Assembly: GCF_000019725.1 (NCBI RefSeq) | Contig: NC_010505.1 | Span: 2,471,001-2,535,000, forward strand | Direction: 5' to 3' | DNA: 64,000 nt | Source: Methylobacterium radiotolerans JCM 2831 | Lineage (GTDB): Bacteria > Pseudomonadota > Alphaproteobacteria > Rhizobiales > Beijerinckiaceae | Part shown: piece by piece, positions 9,089-18,158 of the stretch | Position numbering within the stretch: the first letter of the stretch is position 1 | Layout of the letters: each line of letters begins with the position of its first letter | Translations under genes and position numbers: made by a program | The notes under the pieces: generated by a model | What the model was told of the DNA's origin: nothing | The model's input: only the letters and a program-made list of their open reading frames with translations | Databases searched by the model: none

Positions 9089-9334
9089 GTGGGCGGCGAC
9101 GAGGTGGGTGCACCGACGGAATCCGATCCGGCCTGGCAGGCCCTGCACGCCGAGCGGGAGGCCGTGGAGCGGGCCCTGGCGCTGGCGCAGGCCCGTCAGA
9201 AATTCAGCCGCGATCCGGAGGCGGCCTCGGCGGCGCGCGTCGAGGAGGCGGAACTGCTGGTGAGTCTCGACCGCGTGCTGACGCTGATTCGTGCGGCCGA
9301 GTACCGTCGACGGCCGGGGGCGCGCCGCTGGTGA
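9089..9334 (+). CDS. Small hypothetical protein, helical
   Basis: An 81-residue acidic, alanine- and glutamate-rich protein starting with GTG at 9089. A possible AGAAGG ribosome site lies 11 bases upstream. The central part (LHAEREAVERALALAQARQKF and on to LVSLDRVLTLIRAAEY) looks like one or two amphipathic helices, possibly a coiled coil. There is no signal peptide and I do not recognise the family. It converges on the NepR-like gene with 15 bp between the stops. Codon use is typical of the window. Confidence 0.5.
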   Translation: MGGDEVGAPTESDPAWQALHAEREAVERALALAQARQKFSRDPEAASAARVEEAELLVSLDRVLTLIRAAEYRRRPGARRW

Positions 9335-9349
9335 CGCCGCCGGCCCGGG

Positions 9350-9550
9350 TCAGCCCGCCCGGCGCAGCTCCCGCTCCTTCTGGCGCAGGCGCAGGAGCAG
9401 CTCGACATGCGTGTCGGTGATCGGCTGCGTGTCGACGCTGCCCTCGTAGACCGTGCGGAGCGTGAGGCCGAGCTGGCGGGTGTCGACCGCCCGTTTCAGG
9501 GGCTGTCCCGCGGGCAGAGACCCATCGGAGTCGACAACTGACGGCTTCAT
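9350..9550 (-). CDS. NepR-like small protein (candidate anti-sigma factor)
   Basis: A 66-residue protein starting at ATG 9550. The segment LGLTLRTVYEGSVDTQPITD followed by HVELLLRLRQKE fits the pattern of the NepR core (G..LR..Y..VV..P.P....LL..L). NepR proteins bind the general-stress sigma factor EcfG and are themselves sequestered by PhyR in alphaproteobacteria. Here there is no ecfG or phyR nearby, and the conserved proline pair is reduced to PIT. It could be a NepR paralogue or an unrelated short helical protein. Two near-consensus CtrA-type sites lie 70-100 bp upstream. Similarity was judged by eye. Confidence 0.5.
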   Translation of the reverse strand: MKPSVVDSDGSLPAGQPLKRAVDTRQLGLTLRTVYEGSVDTQPITDTHVELLLRLRQKERELRRAG

Positions 9551-9620
9551 GGCTCCTCCCGCCCTTCGACCGCCCAACCCTGCCGCGGTACCGGGATGGC
9601 AGCATTCTCACGATGAATAG

Positions 9621-9652
9621 TTAACGAATTATTACCTTCAACCAACGGTTAA
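9621..9652. promoter_or_regulatory. Two near-consensus CtrA-like sites in an AT-rich island
   Basis: TTAA-N7-TTAC lies at 9621-9635 on the + strand, and TTAA-N7-TTGA runs from 9652 to 9638 on the - strand. Each differs from TTAA-N7-TTAAC by one base of the four-base core. They sit between recN and the NepR-like gene in sequence far more AT-rich than its surroundings. Function is inferred only. Confidence 0.35.
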
Positions 9653-9665
9653 GGTTGACGCCCGT

Positions 9666-11339
9666 TCACGCGTCGGCGCCCTGGAGGAGTCGCGCGGCCG
9701 CCGCCCGGGCCTCGTCGGTGACGGTGGCGCCCGCCAGCATCCGGGCGATCTCCTCGCGGCGCTCGGCGACCGGCAGGCTCGCCACCCGCGTGGCGACGCG
9801 GCCGGCCCCTTTCACGGGGGCCTTGGCGATCAGGAAATGCGTCTCCGCCCGCGCGGCGACCTGGGGGGCGTGGGTGACCGCGACCACCTGCACGGTCGCC
9901 GCCAGCCGGGCGAGCCGCATCCCGATGGCGTCCGCCACCGCGCCGCCCACGCCGGTATCGATCTCGTCGAAGATGAGCGTCGGGGCCGAGCCCTTGTCGG
10001 CCAGCACGACCTTCAGCGCCAGCATGAAGCGCGACAGCTCGCCGCCCGAGGCGACCTTCATCATCGGGCCGGGCTTGGTCCCGGGATTGGTCTGAGCCCA
10101 GAACTCGACCCGGTCGGTTCCCGCCGGATCGCGGGAGTCCGGGTCCGTGGCGATCTCGGTGATGAAGCGGGCCCGTTCCAGCTTGAGCGGCGGCAGCTCG
10201 GCCTTCACGGCCGCGTCGAGCTGCTTGGCCGCCCGGCGCCGCCCGGCGCTGAGCTTCTCGGCCGCCTCGGTATAGGCGGCCTCCGCCGTCGCGAGCGCCT
10301 GCTCCAGTCCGGCCAGCGCCGCCTCGCCGGCATCGATCGCCGCCACGTCGCCGGCGTAGCGCTCCGCCAGGGCCGCGAGGTCGTCGGCCGGGACATCGTA
10401 CTTGCGCGACGCGGCGCGCAGGGCGAAGAGCCGCTCCTCGACGCGCTCCAGGTCGCGGGGGTCGAACTCCGTCTCGGCCACCGCCGCCTCGAGGACCGCG
10501 CGGGCCTCGTCGAGGGCGACCATGGCGGCGTCGAGGGCGTTCACGCACGGGTCAACCAGGGCCGGCAGCTGCGCGGCGCGCCGCTCCAGCTTGCGCAAAG
10601 CGGCCGAGAGGTGCGGCACGCCGGAGTGGGGGCCGCCGACGGCCTCGAGCGCCTCGTTGAGCTCGCGCGCGACCTTCTCGGATTGCTGCATGATCGTGCG
10701 GCGCTCGGCGAGCTGGGCCTCCTCGCCCGCGAGCGGCGCGAGGGCGGCGAGCTCCTCCACGGCGTGGCGCAGGAAGTCGGATTCCTTGCGGGCCGCCTCC
10801 ACGCGGGCGCGGTGCTCGGCGAGCTCGGTGCGGGCCGTCCGCACGGCCCGCGACGCGGCCGCGACCTTGGCGAGCTGGCTCTGAAGCCCGCCGAAGGCAT
10901 CGAGGATCGCCCGGTGCGAGGCGGGGTCGGCCAGCGCCCGGTCGTCGTGCTGCCCGTGGATCTCCACCAGGGCCGCGCCGATCGCCCGCAGGACCTGCAC
11001 GCCCACGGGCTGGTCGTTGACGAAGGCGCGGGTCCGGCCGTCCGCCATCTGGGTCCGGCGCAGGATCAGGTCACCCTCGGTGTCGATCTCGGCCTCGGCC
11101 GCGATCCGGCGCGCCGGATGATCGAGGGGCAGATCGAACACGGCCGTGACCGCGCCCTGCGCCTCGCCGTGGCGGACCAGACGGCCGTCGCCACGGCCGC
11201 CGAGCGCCAGGGCGAAGGCGTCGAGCAGGATCGATTTGCCCGCGCCCGTCTCTCCGGTCAGGACGCTGAGCCCCGATCGGAAATTCAGTTCGAGCCTGTC
11301 GATCAGGACGATGTCGCGGATCGCGAGCTGCGCCAGCAT
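9666..11339 (-). CDS. recN: DNA repair protein RecN
   Basis: A 557-residue SMC-like ATPase of double-strand-break repair. The start at ATG 11339 gives MLAQLAIRDIVLIDRLELNF, the usual RecN N-terminus; the frame is open upstream but without recognisable sequence. Walker A is GETGAGKS (residues 29-36). The middle is a long coiled coil interrupted at the hinge, and the C-terminal part has the ABC signature region SGGELSRFMLALK and Walker B TLIFDEIDTGVGG. It follows bamD after a strong terminator, so it probably has its own promoter. I looked for a GTTC-N7-GTTC type LexA box upstream and saw none. Confidence 0.95.
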   Translation of the reverse strand: MLAQLAIRDIVLIDRLELNFRSGLSVLTGETGAGKSILLDAFALALGGRGDGRLVRHGEAQGAVTAVFDLPLDHPARRIAAEAEIDTEGDLILRRTQMADGRTRAFVNDQPVGVQVLRAIGAALVEIHGQHDDRALADPASHRAILDAFGGLQSQLAKVAAASRAVRTARTELAEHRARVEAARKESDFLRHAVEELAALAPLAGEEAQLAERRTIMQQSEKVARELNEALEAVGGPHSGVPHLSAALRKLERRAAQLPALVDPCVNALDAAMVALDEARAVLEAAVAETEFDPRDLERVEERLFALRAASRKYDVPADDLAALAERYAGDVAAIDAGEAALAGLEQALATAEAAYTEAAEKLSAGRRRAAKQLDAAVKAELPPLKLERARFITEIATDPDSRDPAGTDRVEFWAQTNPGTKPGPMMKVASGGELSRFMLALKVVLADKGSAPTLIFDEIDTGVGGAVADAIGMRLARLAATVQVVAVTHAPQVAARAETHFLIAKAPVKGAGRVATRVASLPVAERREEIARMLAGATVTDEARAAAARLLQGADA

Positions 11340-11458
11340 GCGGCGACGGGGATTCCTCAGGATGGGACCGCAGACATAAGGCCGCCGCGGCTCGGATTCA
11401 CCCCAAAAATGCGTCGCACCGCGCGGATGGTGCAACGCGCCGGGGGCCGCAATGGGAA

Positions 11459-11484
11459 AGGCCCGGAGCGGCGGCTCCGGGCCT
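11459..11484 (-). terminator. Intrinsic terminator after bamD
   Basis: AGGCCCGGAGC and GCTCCGGGCCT form a perfect 11-bp stem with a four-base loop, 38 bases past the bamD stop. On the transcribed strand a short T-run (TTTCCC) overlaps and follows the base of the stem. This separates bamD from recN. Confidence 0.75.
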
Positions 11485-11522
11485 CGATCTCTCGCGTCCC
11501 GGCCCCGGGCGGGCCGGGCGGC

Positions 11523-12404
11523 CTACTCGGCCGAGGCGGTCTTGCCGGTGACGGTGCGGAAGATCTTCGAGAGGAACGAGCTCTTCTCCTCGCGGGGCTC
11601 GACCCCGTTCTGGGCCAGGAGCGCGTGCGCGTCCTTGTACCAGGGGCTCTCCGGGAAGTTGTGGCCGAGCACCGCGGCGGCGTTCTGCGCCTCCTGGGTG
11701 ATGCCGAGCGCCCAGTAGGCCTCGGTCAGGCGCTCGAGCGCCTCCTCGGCGTGCCGCGTGGTCTGATACTTGGCGACCACGTCGCGGAAGCGGTTGATCG
11801 CCGCCGGGAAATTGCGCTTCTCGAGGTAGAAGCGGCCGATCTCCATCTCCTTGCCGGCGAGCTGGTCGCGGGTGATCTGGATCTTCGCCTTCGCGTCCGC
11901 GGCGTATTCCGACGTCGGGTACTTCTGGACCAGCTCCTGCAGCGCGACGAGCGCCTTCTCGGAGCGTTCCTGGTCGCGGGTGACGTCCGGGATCTGCTTG
12001 TAGTTCGACATCGCCATCAGATACTGCGCGTAGGCGGCATCTTTGCTGGCCGGGTGGCGCTGCAGGTAGCGCTTCGAGGCGCTGATCGCGTCGTCGTACT
12101 TCTGGCCCTCGTAATTGGCGTAGGCCGTCATCAGCAGCGCCTTCCGGGACCACTCGGAATACTGGTACTGCTTGTCCAGATTGTCGAATTTCTTGACTGC
12201 GCCCTCGTAGTCGCTGTCCTCGAGCTTCGCCAGACCGTCGCTGTACAGCTTGTCGGCCGGGACGTCCGGCACGACCTCGGGCTTGTACTTCTCGGCGAAG
12301 ATGCTGGTCGGGTCGAAGTCGCAGCCGCCGAGGCCCAGGCCGAGGACGGCCACGAAGGGCACCGCGAAGGCCGCTGCCCGGCGATGACGAATGGTGACAG
12401 GCAT
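11523..12404 (-). CDS. bamD: Outer membrane assembly lipoprotein BamD
   Basis: A 293-residue lipoprotein of the BAM complex, which folds beta-barrel proteins into the outer membrane. The start at ATG 12404 places a lipobox at LGLGGC with Cys28 as the lipidated residue. Several TPR-like helical repeats follow (KLYSDGLAKLEDSDYEGAVK, then KALLMTAYANYEGQKYDDAI, then YAQYLMAMSNYKQ and others), matching BamD/ComL. The C-terminus (SSFLSKIFRTVTGKTASAE) is basic. The order lpxC-bamD-recN is common downstream of ftsZ in alphaproteobacteria. The gap of 187 bp to lpxC leaves room for a promoter. Confidence 0.93.
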   Translation of the reverse strand: MPVTIRHRRAAAFAVPFVAVLGLGLGGCDFDPTSIFAEKYKPEVVPDVPADKLYSDGLAKLEDSDYEGAVKKFDNLDKQYQYSEWSRKALLMTAYANYEGQKYDDAISASKRYLQRHPASKDAAYAQYLMAMSNYKQIPDVTRDQERSEKALVALQELVQKYPTSEYAADAKAKIQITRDQLAGKEMEIGRFYLEKRNFPAAINRFRDVVAKYQTTRHAEEALERLTEAYWALGITQEAQNAAAVLGHNFPESPWYKDAHALLAQNGVEPREEKSSFLSKIFRTVTGKTASAE

Positions 12405-12591
12405 CTGGCGCTCTTTCCCGGAACCGGCGCCGTTTCGCGCCGTCATGCCATCGCGTGGGTGGATCCGGCCCGCCCCGGGCCGTGCCCGCCGTTCACGGAC
12501 CGTTAAACCCTGCCGTTCGATTCGGGCACGAAAGCGGCAAGGCTGCGGCGGCCAGGATCGGTCGCGGGCTGTGTCCCGCCGGTCACAGGGG

Positions 12592-13539
12592 CTACAGGTC
12601 GCCCGCGAAGGCGGCGATGCCGAGGCCGACGCCGAGCTCGGACAGCACGGTCTCGCGGCGCGAGCCCTGCGCCTCGACGACGGCGTAGTTCGCCCGGTCG
12701 GCGAAGAGGGCGGACAGCACCCCGACATTCATCCGGTGGCCGCCGCAATAGGAGCGGTAGGCGCCCTGGATCGGCAGGCCGGCCAGGGCGAGGTCGCCGA
12801 TGGCGTCGAGGATCTTGTGGCGGACGAACTCGTCCTGGAAGCGCAGGCCCTCGGGATTGACCACCGCGGTCTCGCCGACCGCCACGGTGTTCTCCAGCGA
12901 GGCGCCGAGGGCGAAGCCGGCCTTCCAGTAGCGCTCCACGTCCCGCATCATCCCGAAGGTGCGGGCGCCGGCGATCTCGCGGCGGTAGGTGGCGGGCGAC
13001 AGGTCCATCGCCTTGCGGGAGCGGCCGATCACCGGGCTCTCGAAATCGATCTCGACGTCGAGGCGGAAACCGCGATCGATCGGGCGCAGCTCCGCGAAGG
13101 ATGTCCCGGCCTCGATGCGGACGTGTCGGAGGATCTTGAGCCAGCGGCGCGGCGTGTCGCAGGTGGCGATCCCGATCTGGTCGATCGCCTGGACGAAGGG
13201 GAGCGCGGATCCGTCGAGGATCGGCATCTCGGGGCCGTCGATCTCGATCAGAGCATTGTCGACGCCCAGGCCGTAGAGGGCGGACATCAGGTGCTCGACG
13301 GTGGCGACGGCGCCGGTCTCGACGTCGCCCAGGACAGTGCAGAGTTCGGTGGCGGAGACGAGGGCGTGATGCGCCTTGATCAGGCGATCGTTGCCGTGGG
13401 TGGTACCGGTGCGGAGGAAGGCGATGCCGTGATTGGCCGGAGCGGGTCGGATGGTGATCTCGGCGGGGTTGCCGGAGTGAACTCCGATCCCCGAGAGAGT
13501 CGCCGGCCCTTTGAGGGTCGTCTGTTTATGCGTTCGCAT
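12592..13539 (-). CDS. lpxC: UDP-3-O-acyl-N-acetylglucosamine deacetylase LpxC
   Basis: The 315-residue zinc enzyme makes the committed step of lipid A synthesis in the cytoplasm. Zinc ligands are visible in VEHLMSALYG (His) and RHKILDAIGDLAL (His and Asp), and the catalytic histidine is in YCGGHRMNVG. Length and both sub-domains are normal. The start is ATG 13539. A 437-bp gap separates it from ftsZ; it holds a sigma70-like promoter, a palindrome and a CtrA site, so lpxC probably heads its own transcript. Confidence 0.96.
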   Translation of the reverse strand: MRTHKQTTLKGPATLSGIGVHSGNPAEITIRPAPANHGIAFLRTGTTHGNDRLIKAHHALVSATELCTVLGDVETGAVATVEHLMSALYGLGVDNALIEIDGPEMPILDGSALPFVQAIDQIGIATCDTPRRWLKILRHVRIEAGTSFAELRPIDRGFRLDVEIDFESPVIGRSRKAMDLSPATYRREIAGARTFGMMRDVERYWKAGFALGASLENTVAVGETAVVNPEGLRFQDEFVRHKILDAIGDLALAGLPIQGAYRSYCGGHRMNVGVLSALFADRANYAVVEAQGSRRETVLSELGVGLGIAAFAGDL

Positions 13540-13677
13540 TCCTTAGCCCCCGGGCGCGACCAGATCCCGACACCCCGACTGGAGGTGAGGAGAAACTGAC
13601 TGATCCGTCCGCTGCTTGATGCCCTAGCCCACGCGATCAGGTTGTGTCCTGCCGCGTGTCGTCTCGATCACATGGTT

Positions 13678-13706
13678 TCTATAGCTGCGCCGCACAGGGC
13701 AGCCAA
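13678..13706 (-). promoter_or_regulatory. Candidate sigma70-type promoter for lpxC
   Basis: Reading on the - strand, TTGGCT (13706-13701) is followed by exactly 17 bases and then TATAGA (13683-13678). Transcription would start near 13670 and leave a leader of about 130 bases before the lpxC ATG. Confidence 0.55.
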
Positions 13707-13722
13707 ATCACGGATTCTTACG

Positions 13723-13735
13723 GTCTGTTACAGAC
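13723..13735. promoter_or_regulatory. 13-bp palindrome, possible operator
   Basis: GTCTGT-T-ACAGAC is a perfect inverted repeat lying 17 bp upstream of the -35 element of the lpxC promoter candidate. It has the size of a dimeric regulator site. No regulator is identified. Confidence 0.4.
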
Positions 13736-13779
13736 ACGCTTAGCGGTCCGTCGCCGCAAAGCGCTGCTCCACCAATGGC

Positions 13780-13795
13780 TTAAAGGTTGGTTAAC
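13780..13795. promoter_or_regulatory. CtrA binding site TTAA-N7-TTAAC
   Basis: TTAAAGGTTGGTTAAC is an exact match to the full CtrA consensus TTAA-N7-TTAAC. It lies 241 bp before lpxC and 182 bp past the ftsZ stop, in an otherwise GC-rich neighbourhood. CtrA is the cell-cycle master regulator of alphaproteobacteria. Confidence 0.7.
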
Positions 13796-13925
13796 ATGTG
13801 ACTAACCCGCGGCCGTTCTGTGGCGCGGATGCACCATGCGCCCCGGCTCGGGAGGCGCGGTGCACAGCCTTGTCGAAGTCACCATACCACTGCAACAACC
13901 ATGAGTTGCTTTGCTGCAGCGCGAA

Positions 13926-13951
13926 GGGGCCGGCGGTTTCCCGCCAGCCCC
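13926..13951 (-). terminator. Hairpin after ftsZ
   Basis: GGGGCCGGCGG and CCGCCAGCCCC pair with one mismatch around a four-base loop, 25 bases past the ftsZ stop. The following T-run is weak (TTCG). It probably closes the dcw transcript. Confidence 0.6.
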
Positions 13952-13976
13952 AGGCCGTGTTGGAGACCCGGACCGG

Positions 13977-15737
13977 TCAGTTCGCCTGGCGGCGGAGGAA
14001 GGCCGGGATCTCGAGCTGATCGTCGTCCATCATCCGCGGCTGAGGCGCGACCCGGCCCTGCGCGTCGAGGTTGCCCTGGACCGGGCGGTACTGCGGGACC
14101 GCGGGCGCGGCCGGAGCGCGCGGGGCCGGCGGCACGTGAGGCTGACCCATGTGCGGCTGACCCATGTGCGGCTGCGGGGCGACGGCCGAGGCCGGACGGG
14201 CCGCCGGGGCGCCGTCCATGTCCTCGCGGCGGCCGCCGAAGCCCACGGTCGCGAGCCGGCGCAGCAGCGAGGTCCGCTTGGATTCCGGGGCAGTCTCCTC
14301 GGCAGCGCGGTTCGCCATGATCTGCGTCTGGGCGATCGGCGGCAGCTCGTGGATCTGCGGCATGCGCGGGGCGCGGGCGAGCGGCGTGCCCGTCGGGGCG
14401 GCCGGACGCGGCGGCACGAACGGGCCGGCCTCGACGGCGGGCGCCGCCTCGACGCGCTGCGGCGCGGGGGCCGGGACGAACGGCGCCGCGGCGCGGGCCT
14501 GGACCGGGGCGAGCACGACGTCGTCGCGGGTCACCGGGGCGGCGGCCTCGATGCGGGCATCCATCCGCGACTCGGGGCGCATCTCGGGGGCCGAGAGCGG
14601 CGCGGGGGCCGGGGCGGAGCTCGGCGCCGGGGCGACCGACTCGGTGCGGATGCTCGGCACCGGCGAGGCGGCGCGCGAGCGGGCCTCGGCGCGCAGGCGC
14701 TCGGCAACCTCGGCGATGCGCTGCTCGGTCTCGGCGATGGCCGGGTTGTTCGGCGAGTTCGCCGAGATCAGGGCCGGCTCGATGCCGGTGGCGACCACCG
14801 ACACGCGGATGATGCCGTCCAGGCTCTCGTCGAAGGTGGCGCCCAGGATGATGTTGGCGTCCTGATCGACCTCCTCGCGGATGCGGGTGGCGGCCTCGTC
14901 GAGCTCGTACAGGGTCAGGTCCGAGCCGCCGGTGATCGAGATCAGCAGGCCGCGGGCGCCCTTCATCGACACGTCGTCGAGGAGCGGATTGGCGATGGCG
15001 GCCTCGGCAGCGCGGTTGGCGCGCTTCTCGCCGGAGGCCTCGCCGGTGCCCATCATGGCCTTGCCCATGCCACGCATGATCGCCCGCACGTCGGCGAAGT
15101 CGAGGTTGATGAGGCCCTCCTTCACCATCAGGTCGGTGATGCAGGCGACGCCCGAGTAGAGCACCTGGTCGGCCATCGCGAAGGCGTCGGCGAAGGTGGT
15201 CTTCTCGTTGGCGACCCGGAACAGGTTCTGGTTCGGGATCACGATCAGGGTGTCGACCGCGGCCTGCAGCTCCTGGATGCCGGACTCGGCGGTGCGCATG
15301 CGGCGCATGCCCTCGAACTGGAACGGCTTCGTCACGACGCCGACCGTCAGGATGCCCATGTCGCGGGCTGCGCGGGCGATGACCGGGGCGGCGCCGGTGC
15401 CGGTGCCGCCGCCCATGCCGGCGGTGATGAAGCACATGTGGGCGCCGGAGAGCTGGTCGCGGATCTCGTCGATCACCTCGTCGGCGGCGGCCGAGCCGAC
15501 CTCCGGGTGCGAGCCGGCGCCGAGGCCCTGGGTCACGCCCAGGCCCATCTGGATCACCCGCTCGGCCTTCGAGGAGGTGAGCGCCTGCGCGTCGGTGTTG
15601 GCGACGACGAACTCGCAGCCCAGCAGGCCCGACTCGATCATGTTGTTGACGGCGTTGCCGCCGGCGCCACCGACGCCGAAGACGGTGATGCGGGGCTTGA
15701 GTTCCCGGATGTCCGGCGCCTGGAGGGTGATGGCCAT
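13977..15737 (-). CDS. ftsZ: Cell division protein FtsZ
   Basis: A 586-residue tubulin-like GTPase that forms the Z ring. GTP-binding motifs are [13 protein letters not shown] near the N-terminus and the tubulin signature [13 protein letters not shown]. The T7 catalytic loop is [11 protein letters not shown]. The globular core ends near residue 320 and is followed by an Ala/Pro-rich linker of about 240 residues, then the conserved tail [12 protein letters not shown] that binds FtsA. Long linkers are normal in this order. The linker contains a 15-bp tandem repeat at 14136-14174 encoding GQPHM units. It starts 92 bp after ftsA and is followed by a hairpin. Confidence 0.97.
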   Translation of the reverse strand: MAITLQAPDIRELKPRITVFGVGGAGGNAVNNMIESGLLGCEFVVANTDAQALTSSKAERVIQMGLGVTQGLGAGSHPEVGSAAADEVIDEIRDQLSGAHMCFITAGMGGGTGTGAAPVIARAARDMGILTVGVVTKPFQFEGMRRMRTAESGIQELQAAVDTLIVIPNQNLFRVANEKTTFADAFAMADQVLYSGVACITDLMVKEGLINLDFADVRAIMRGMGKAMMGTGEASGEKRANRAAEAAIANPLLDDVSMKGARGLLISITGGSDLTLYELDEAATRIREEVDQDANIILGATFDESLDGIIRVSVVATGIEPALISANSPNNPAIAETEQRIAEVAERLRAEARSRAASPVPSIRTESVAPAPSSAPAPAPLSAPEMRPESRMDARIEAAAPVTRDDVVLAPVQARAAAPFVPAPAPQRVEAAPAVEAGPFVPPRPAAPTGTPLARAPRMPQIHELPPIAQTQIMANRAAEETAPESKRTSLLRRLATVGFGGRREDMDGAPAARPASAVAPQPHMGQPHMGQPHVPPAPRAPAAPAVPQYRPVQGNLDAQGRVAPQPRMMDDDQLEIPAFLRRQAN

Positions 15738-15829
15738 GGTGTCGAGCCTCTCGCTAACTGTGCTGTCCGTGCGACGCCTGGGCGCCGGATTCCCTTCGAT
15801 CCCCCCGCGCGAGCGGGCGGGCGTGAAAC

Positions 15830-17152
15830 CTAGAAGCTGTCCCGGAGCCAGCGGCCGACCCGGTTCAGGTAGTTGTCGGTCCCGGTCGCCGCGAAGGCGC
15901 CGTGCCCGCGCGGCTCGAAATGCTCGGCATGGGCCACCTGCGGGTAGACGAGCAGGCCGACCGCCGCCGAGAAGGCCGGACCCTTGGCGGCCTCCGGCAG
16001 GCCCCGGATGCCGAGGGGCCGTCCGATCCGCACCTGACCCTGGAGGACGCGGCGGGCGACCTCGGGCAGGCCGACGAGCTGGCTGGCGCCGCCGGTGAGG
16101 ACCACCCGCCGCCCGGCCTGCGCGGCGAAGCCCGCGTCGCGCAGGCGGTCCCGCACCAGCTCGACCACCTCCTCGACGCGCGGCTTGATGATCCGCACGA
16201 GCTGCGAGCGCGGGATGTGGGCCGGCGCCTCGCCCTCGTCCTCGCCGACGCCGTGCACGGCGATCATGTCGCGGTCGTCGGAGGGGGTGGAGAGGGCCGA
16301 GCCGTAGAGGGTCTTCAGCCGCTCGGCCGCCGCCATGCGGGTGGAGAGGCCGCGGGCGATGTCCATGGTGACGTGGTGGCCGCCGACCGCCAGGGCGTCC
16401 ACGTGCACGAGGTGGCCGCCGGAGAACACGCCGACGCTGGTGGTGCCGCCGCCCATGTCGACGACGCAGACGCCCATCTCGGCCTCGTCGTCGACCAGCG
16501 CCGAGAGGCCGGCCGCGTAGGGCGTGGCGATCACCGCCTCGACGCCGAGGTGGCAGTGCTCCACCGCCAGCATGACGTTGCGGGCGGCCGCGAGCTCGCT
16601 GGTGACGACGTGCAGGTCGACGCTGAGCGCCTCGCCGATCATGCCCGACGGGTCGATGACGGCGCCCTGCCCGTCCAGGGCGTAGCCGGTGGGCAGGGCG
16701 TGCAGCACGGCCCGGCCGGGGCTGACGCCGTGGGCGCTCGCGGTCTCGAGCACCCGCTCGACGTCGCTGCCCGTGACGGTGCCCGAGCGGACGTTCACCC
16801 GCGCCTGAAAATGCTGCGAGGCGAGCCGGCCGCCCGACATGTTGACGATGACCGACTGGACCTCGACCTTGGCCATCCGCTCGGCGGCGTGCACCGCCTG
16901 GCGGATCGCGCTCTCGGCCGCGGCGAGATCGACGATGGCGCCGCCCTTCAGGCCCAGGGAGCGCTGGTGGCCGATGCCGATGATGCGGGCGAGGTGCGTG
17001 CGGCCGCGGAGCGTCGTGAGCGCCTCGGCGGGCTGCAGCTCGGCGATGAGGCAGACCACCTTGCTCGTGCCGATGTCGAGCACCGAGAGGGTGGTCGAGC
17101 GCCGGGCGGAGAGCGGCTTCAAGCGCGGCGTGAGGCCGTGTTGGCTGTGCAT
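15830..17152 (-). CDS. ftsA: Cell division protein FtsA
   Basis: A 440-residue actin-like protein that tethers FtsZ to the membrane. Phosphate-binding loops are [15 protein letters not shown] and [17 protein letters not shown], and the adenosine motif is [13 protein letters not shown]. The C-terminal end [13 protein letters not shown] is an amphipathic helix suited to membrane attachment. The start is ATG 17152, 52 bp after the ftsQ stop. The order ftsQ-ftsA-ftsZ is the standard one. Confidence 0.96.
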   Translation of the reverse strand: MHSQHGLTPRLKPLSARRSTTLSVLDIGTSKVVCLIAELQPAEALTTLRGRTHLARIIGIGHQRSLGLKGGAIVDLAAAESAIRQAVHAAERMAKVEVQSVIVNMSGGRLASQHFQARVNVRSGTVTGSDVERVLETASAHGVSPGRAVLHALPTGYALDGQGAVIDPSGMIGEALSVDLHVVTSELAAARNVMLAVEHCHLGVEAVIATPYAAGLSALVDDEAEMGVCVVDMGGGTTSVGVFSGGHLVHVDALAVGGHHVTMDIARGLSTRMAAAERLKTLYGSALSTPSDDRDMIAVHGVGEDEGEAPAHIPRSQLVRIIKPRVEEVVELVRDRLRDAGFAAQAGRRVVLTGGASQLVGLPEVARRVLQGQVRIGRPLGIRGLPEAAKGPAFSAAVGLLVYPQVAHAEHFEPRGHGAFAATGTDNYLNRVGRWLRDSF

Positions 17153-17204
17153 TGACGCTACCGGGCGCGGGATGCGGGACGAGCGGAGATCGACAGGAAG
17201 GGCA

Positions 17205-18158
17205 TCAGCTGGCCGCGCCCTTCTTCTTCGCCTTCTGGGCTTCCGCGCGGGCGGCGGCGGCCTCCTCGGTCAGGCGCACCACCAGGCGGTCCGGCATGCG
17301 CAGGTCCACCGCGATGATGTCCTTCTCGAGCAGGTGGGCCTCGCGCTCGAACCGCACGAGGCGGGCGAGCGCCGCGGCCGGGTCGGCCTCGGGCAGGCGC
17401 ACGTCGATGCCGTCGAACTTGAGGGTCCAGCGCCGGCCGGACACGTAGGTGCCGGCCTTGATCCGCTCGGCGAGCGGCCCGGCGGCGGCGATGAGGGCGA
17501 GATATTCCGGAAGCTTGGTGTTGGCGTCTTCGCCGACCACCAGGGGCAGGCTCGCGTAACGGTCGTCGCGCATGGCGTCGATGACGGTGCCGTCGGCGGC
17601 GATCACGTTGATCTCGCCGTTCTTCTGCCAGAGGGCCGCGGGCTCGCGCTCCACCTGGGTGATGGCGATCTCGTTGGGGTAGATCTTCCGGACCGAGGCC
17701 TGCGCGATCAGCGGCACGCGGAGCAGCCGCTCGCGCACGTCGTTGACGTCGAGGAAGGGAACGGAGGAGCGCCAGTCGATCCCGGCGGCCGCCAGGACCT
17801 CGCGCTCGTACATGCGGGAGATGCCCGAGATGGTGACGCGCTCGACGCCGAAGCCGGCGACGCGCGCGGCGATGTCGAGGGGGCGGCCCTGCTCGGCCAC
17901 GAACGCGTCGTAGCGGCCGCTCGCCACGAAGCCGGCGAGCGCCACGGCGGCGGCGGACACGGCGACCGCCACGATTCCGGCGCCGCGGGGCAGGCGCTCG
18001 CTCAGCCGCTGACTCGGGCGGGCCCGACGAACCGAGAGCGACCGGGACGTGGCGCGGCCGGCGAGCCGGCCCAGGATCGCGCCGGCGAGGCGCGCGGGAC
18101 CGCTCCGGCCGGCGGCGTCGCCGCTCAGCGATTCAGGGAAGCGTCCTCCACCATCCAT
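17205..18158 (-). CDS. ftsQ: Cell division protein FtsQ
   Basis: A 317-residue bitopic divisome protein. The first 60 residues are cytoplasmic and basic, a single membrane helix follows (GIVAVAVSAAAVALAGFVAS), then the POTRA domain (VERVTISGISRMYEREVLAA) and the beta domain from VPLIAQASVRKIYPNEIAI. The C-terminus is lysine- and alanine-rich. It recruits later division proteins and binds FtsL and FtsB in the periplasm. Its ATG at 18158 lies inside the end of ddl, overlapping by 34 bp, which suggests translational coupling. Confidence 0.92.
   Translation of the reverse strand: MDGGGRFPESLSGDAAGRSGPARLAGAILGRLAGRATSRSLSVRRARPSQRLSERLPRGAGIVAVAVSAAAVALAGFVASGRYDAFVAEQGRPLDIAARVAGFGVERVTISGISRMYEREVLAAAGIDWRSSVPFLDVNDVRERLLRVPLIAQASVRKIYPNEIAITQVEREPAALWQKNGEINVIAADGTVIDAMRDDRYASLPLVVGEDANTKLPEYLALIAAAGPLAERIKAGTYVSGRRWTLKFDGIDVRLPEADPAAALARLVRFEREAHLLEKDIIAVDLRMPDRLVVRLTEEAAAARAEAQKAKKKGAAS

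Noticed and set aside
11340..11458. Possible LexA box before recN
   Set aside because: No GTTC-N7-GTTC or GAAC-N7-GAAC pattern could be found in the gap.
13798..14019. Small + strand open frame beside the CtrA site
   Set aside because: It overlaps the ftsZ 3' end, has no ribosome site and runs through the ftsZ terminator hairpin.
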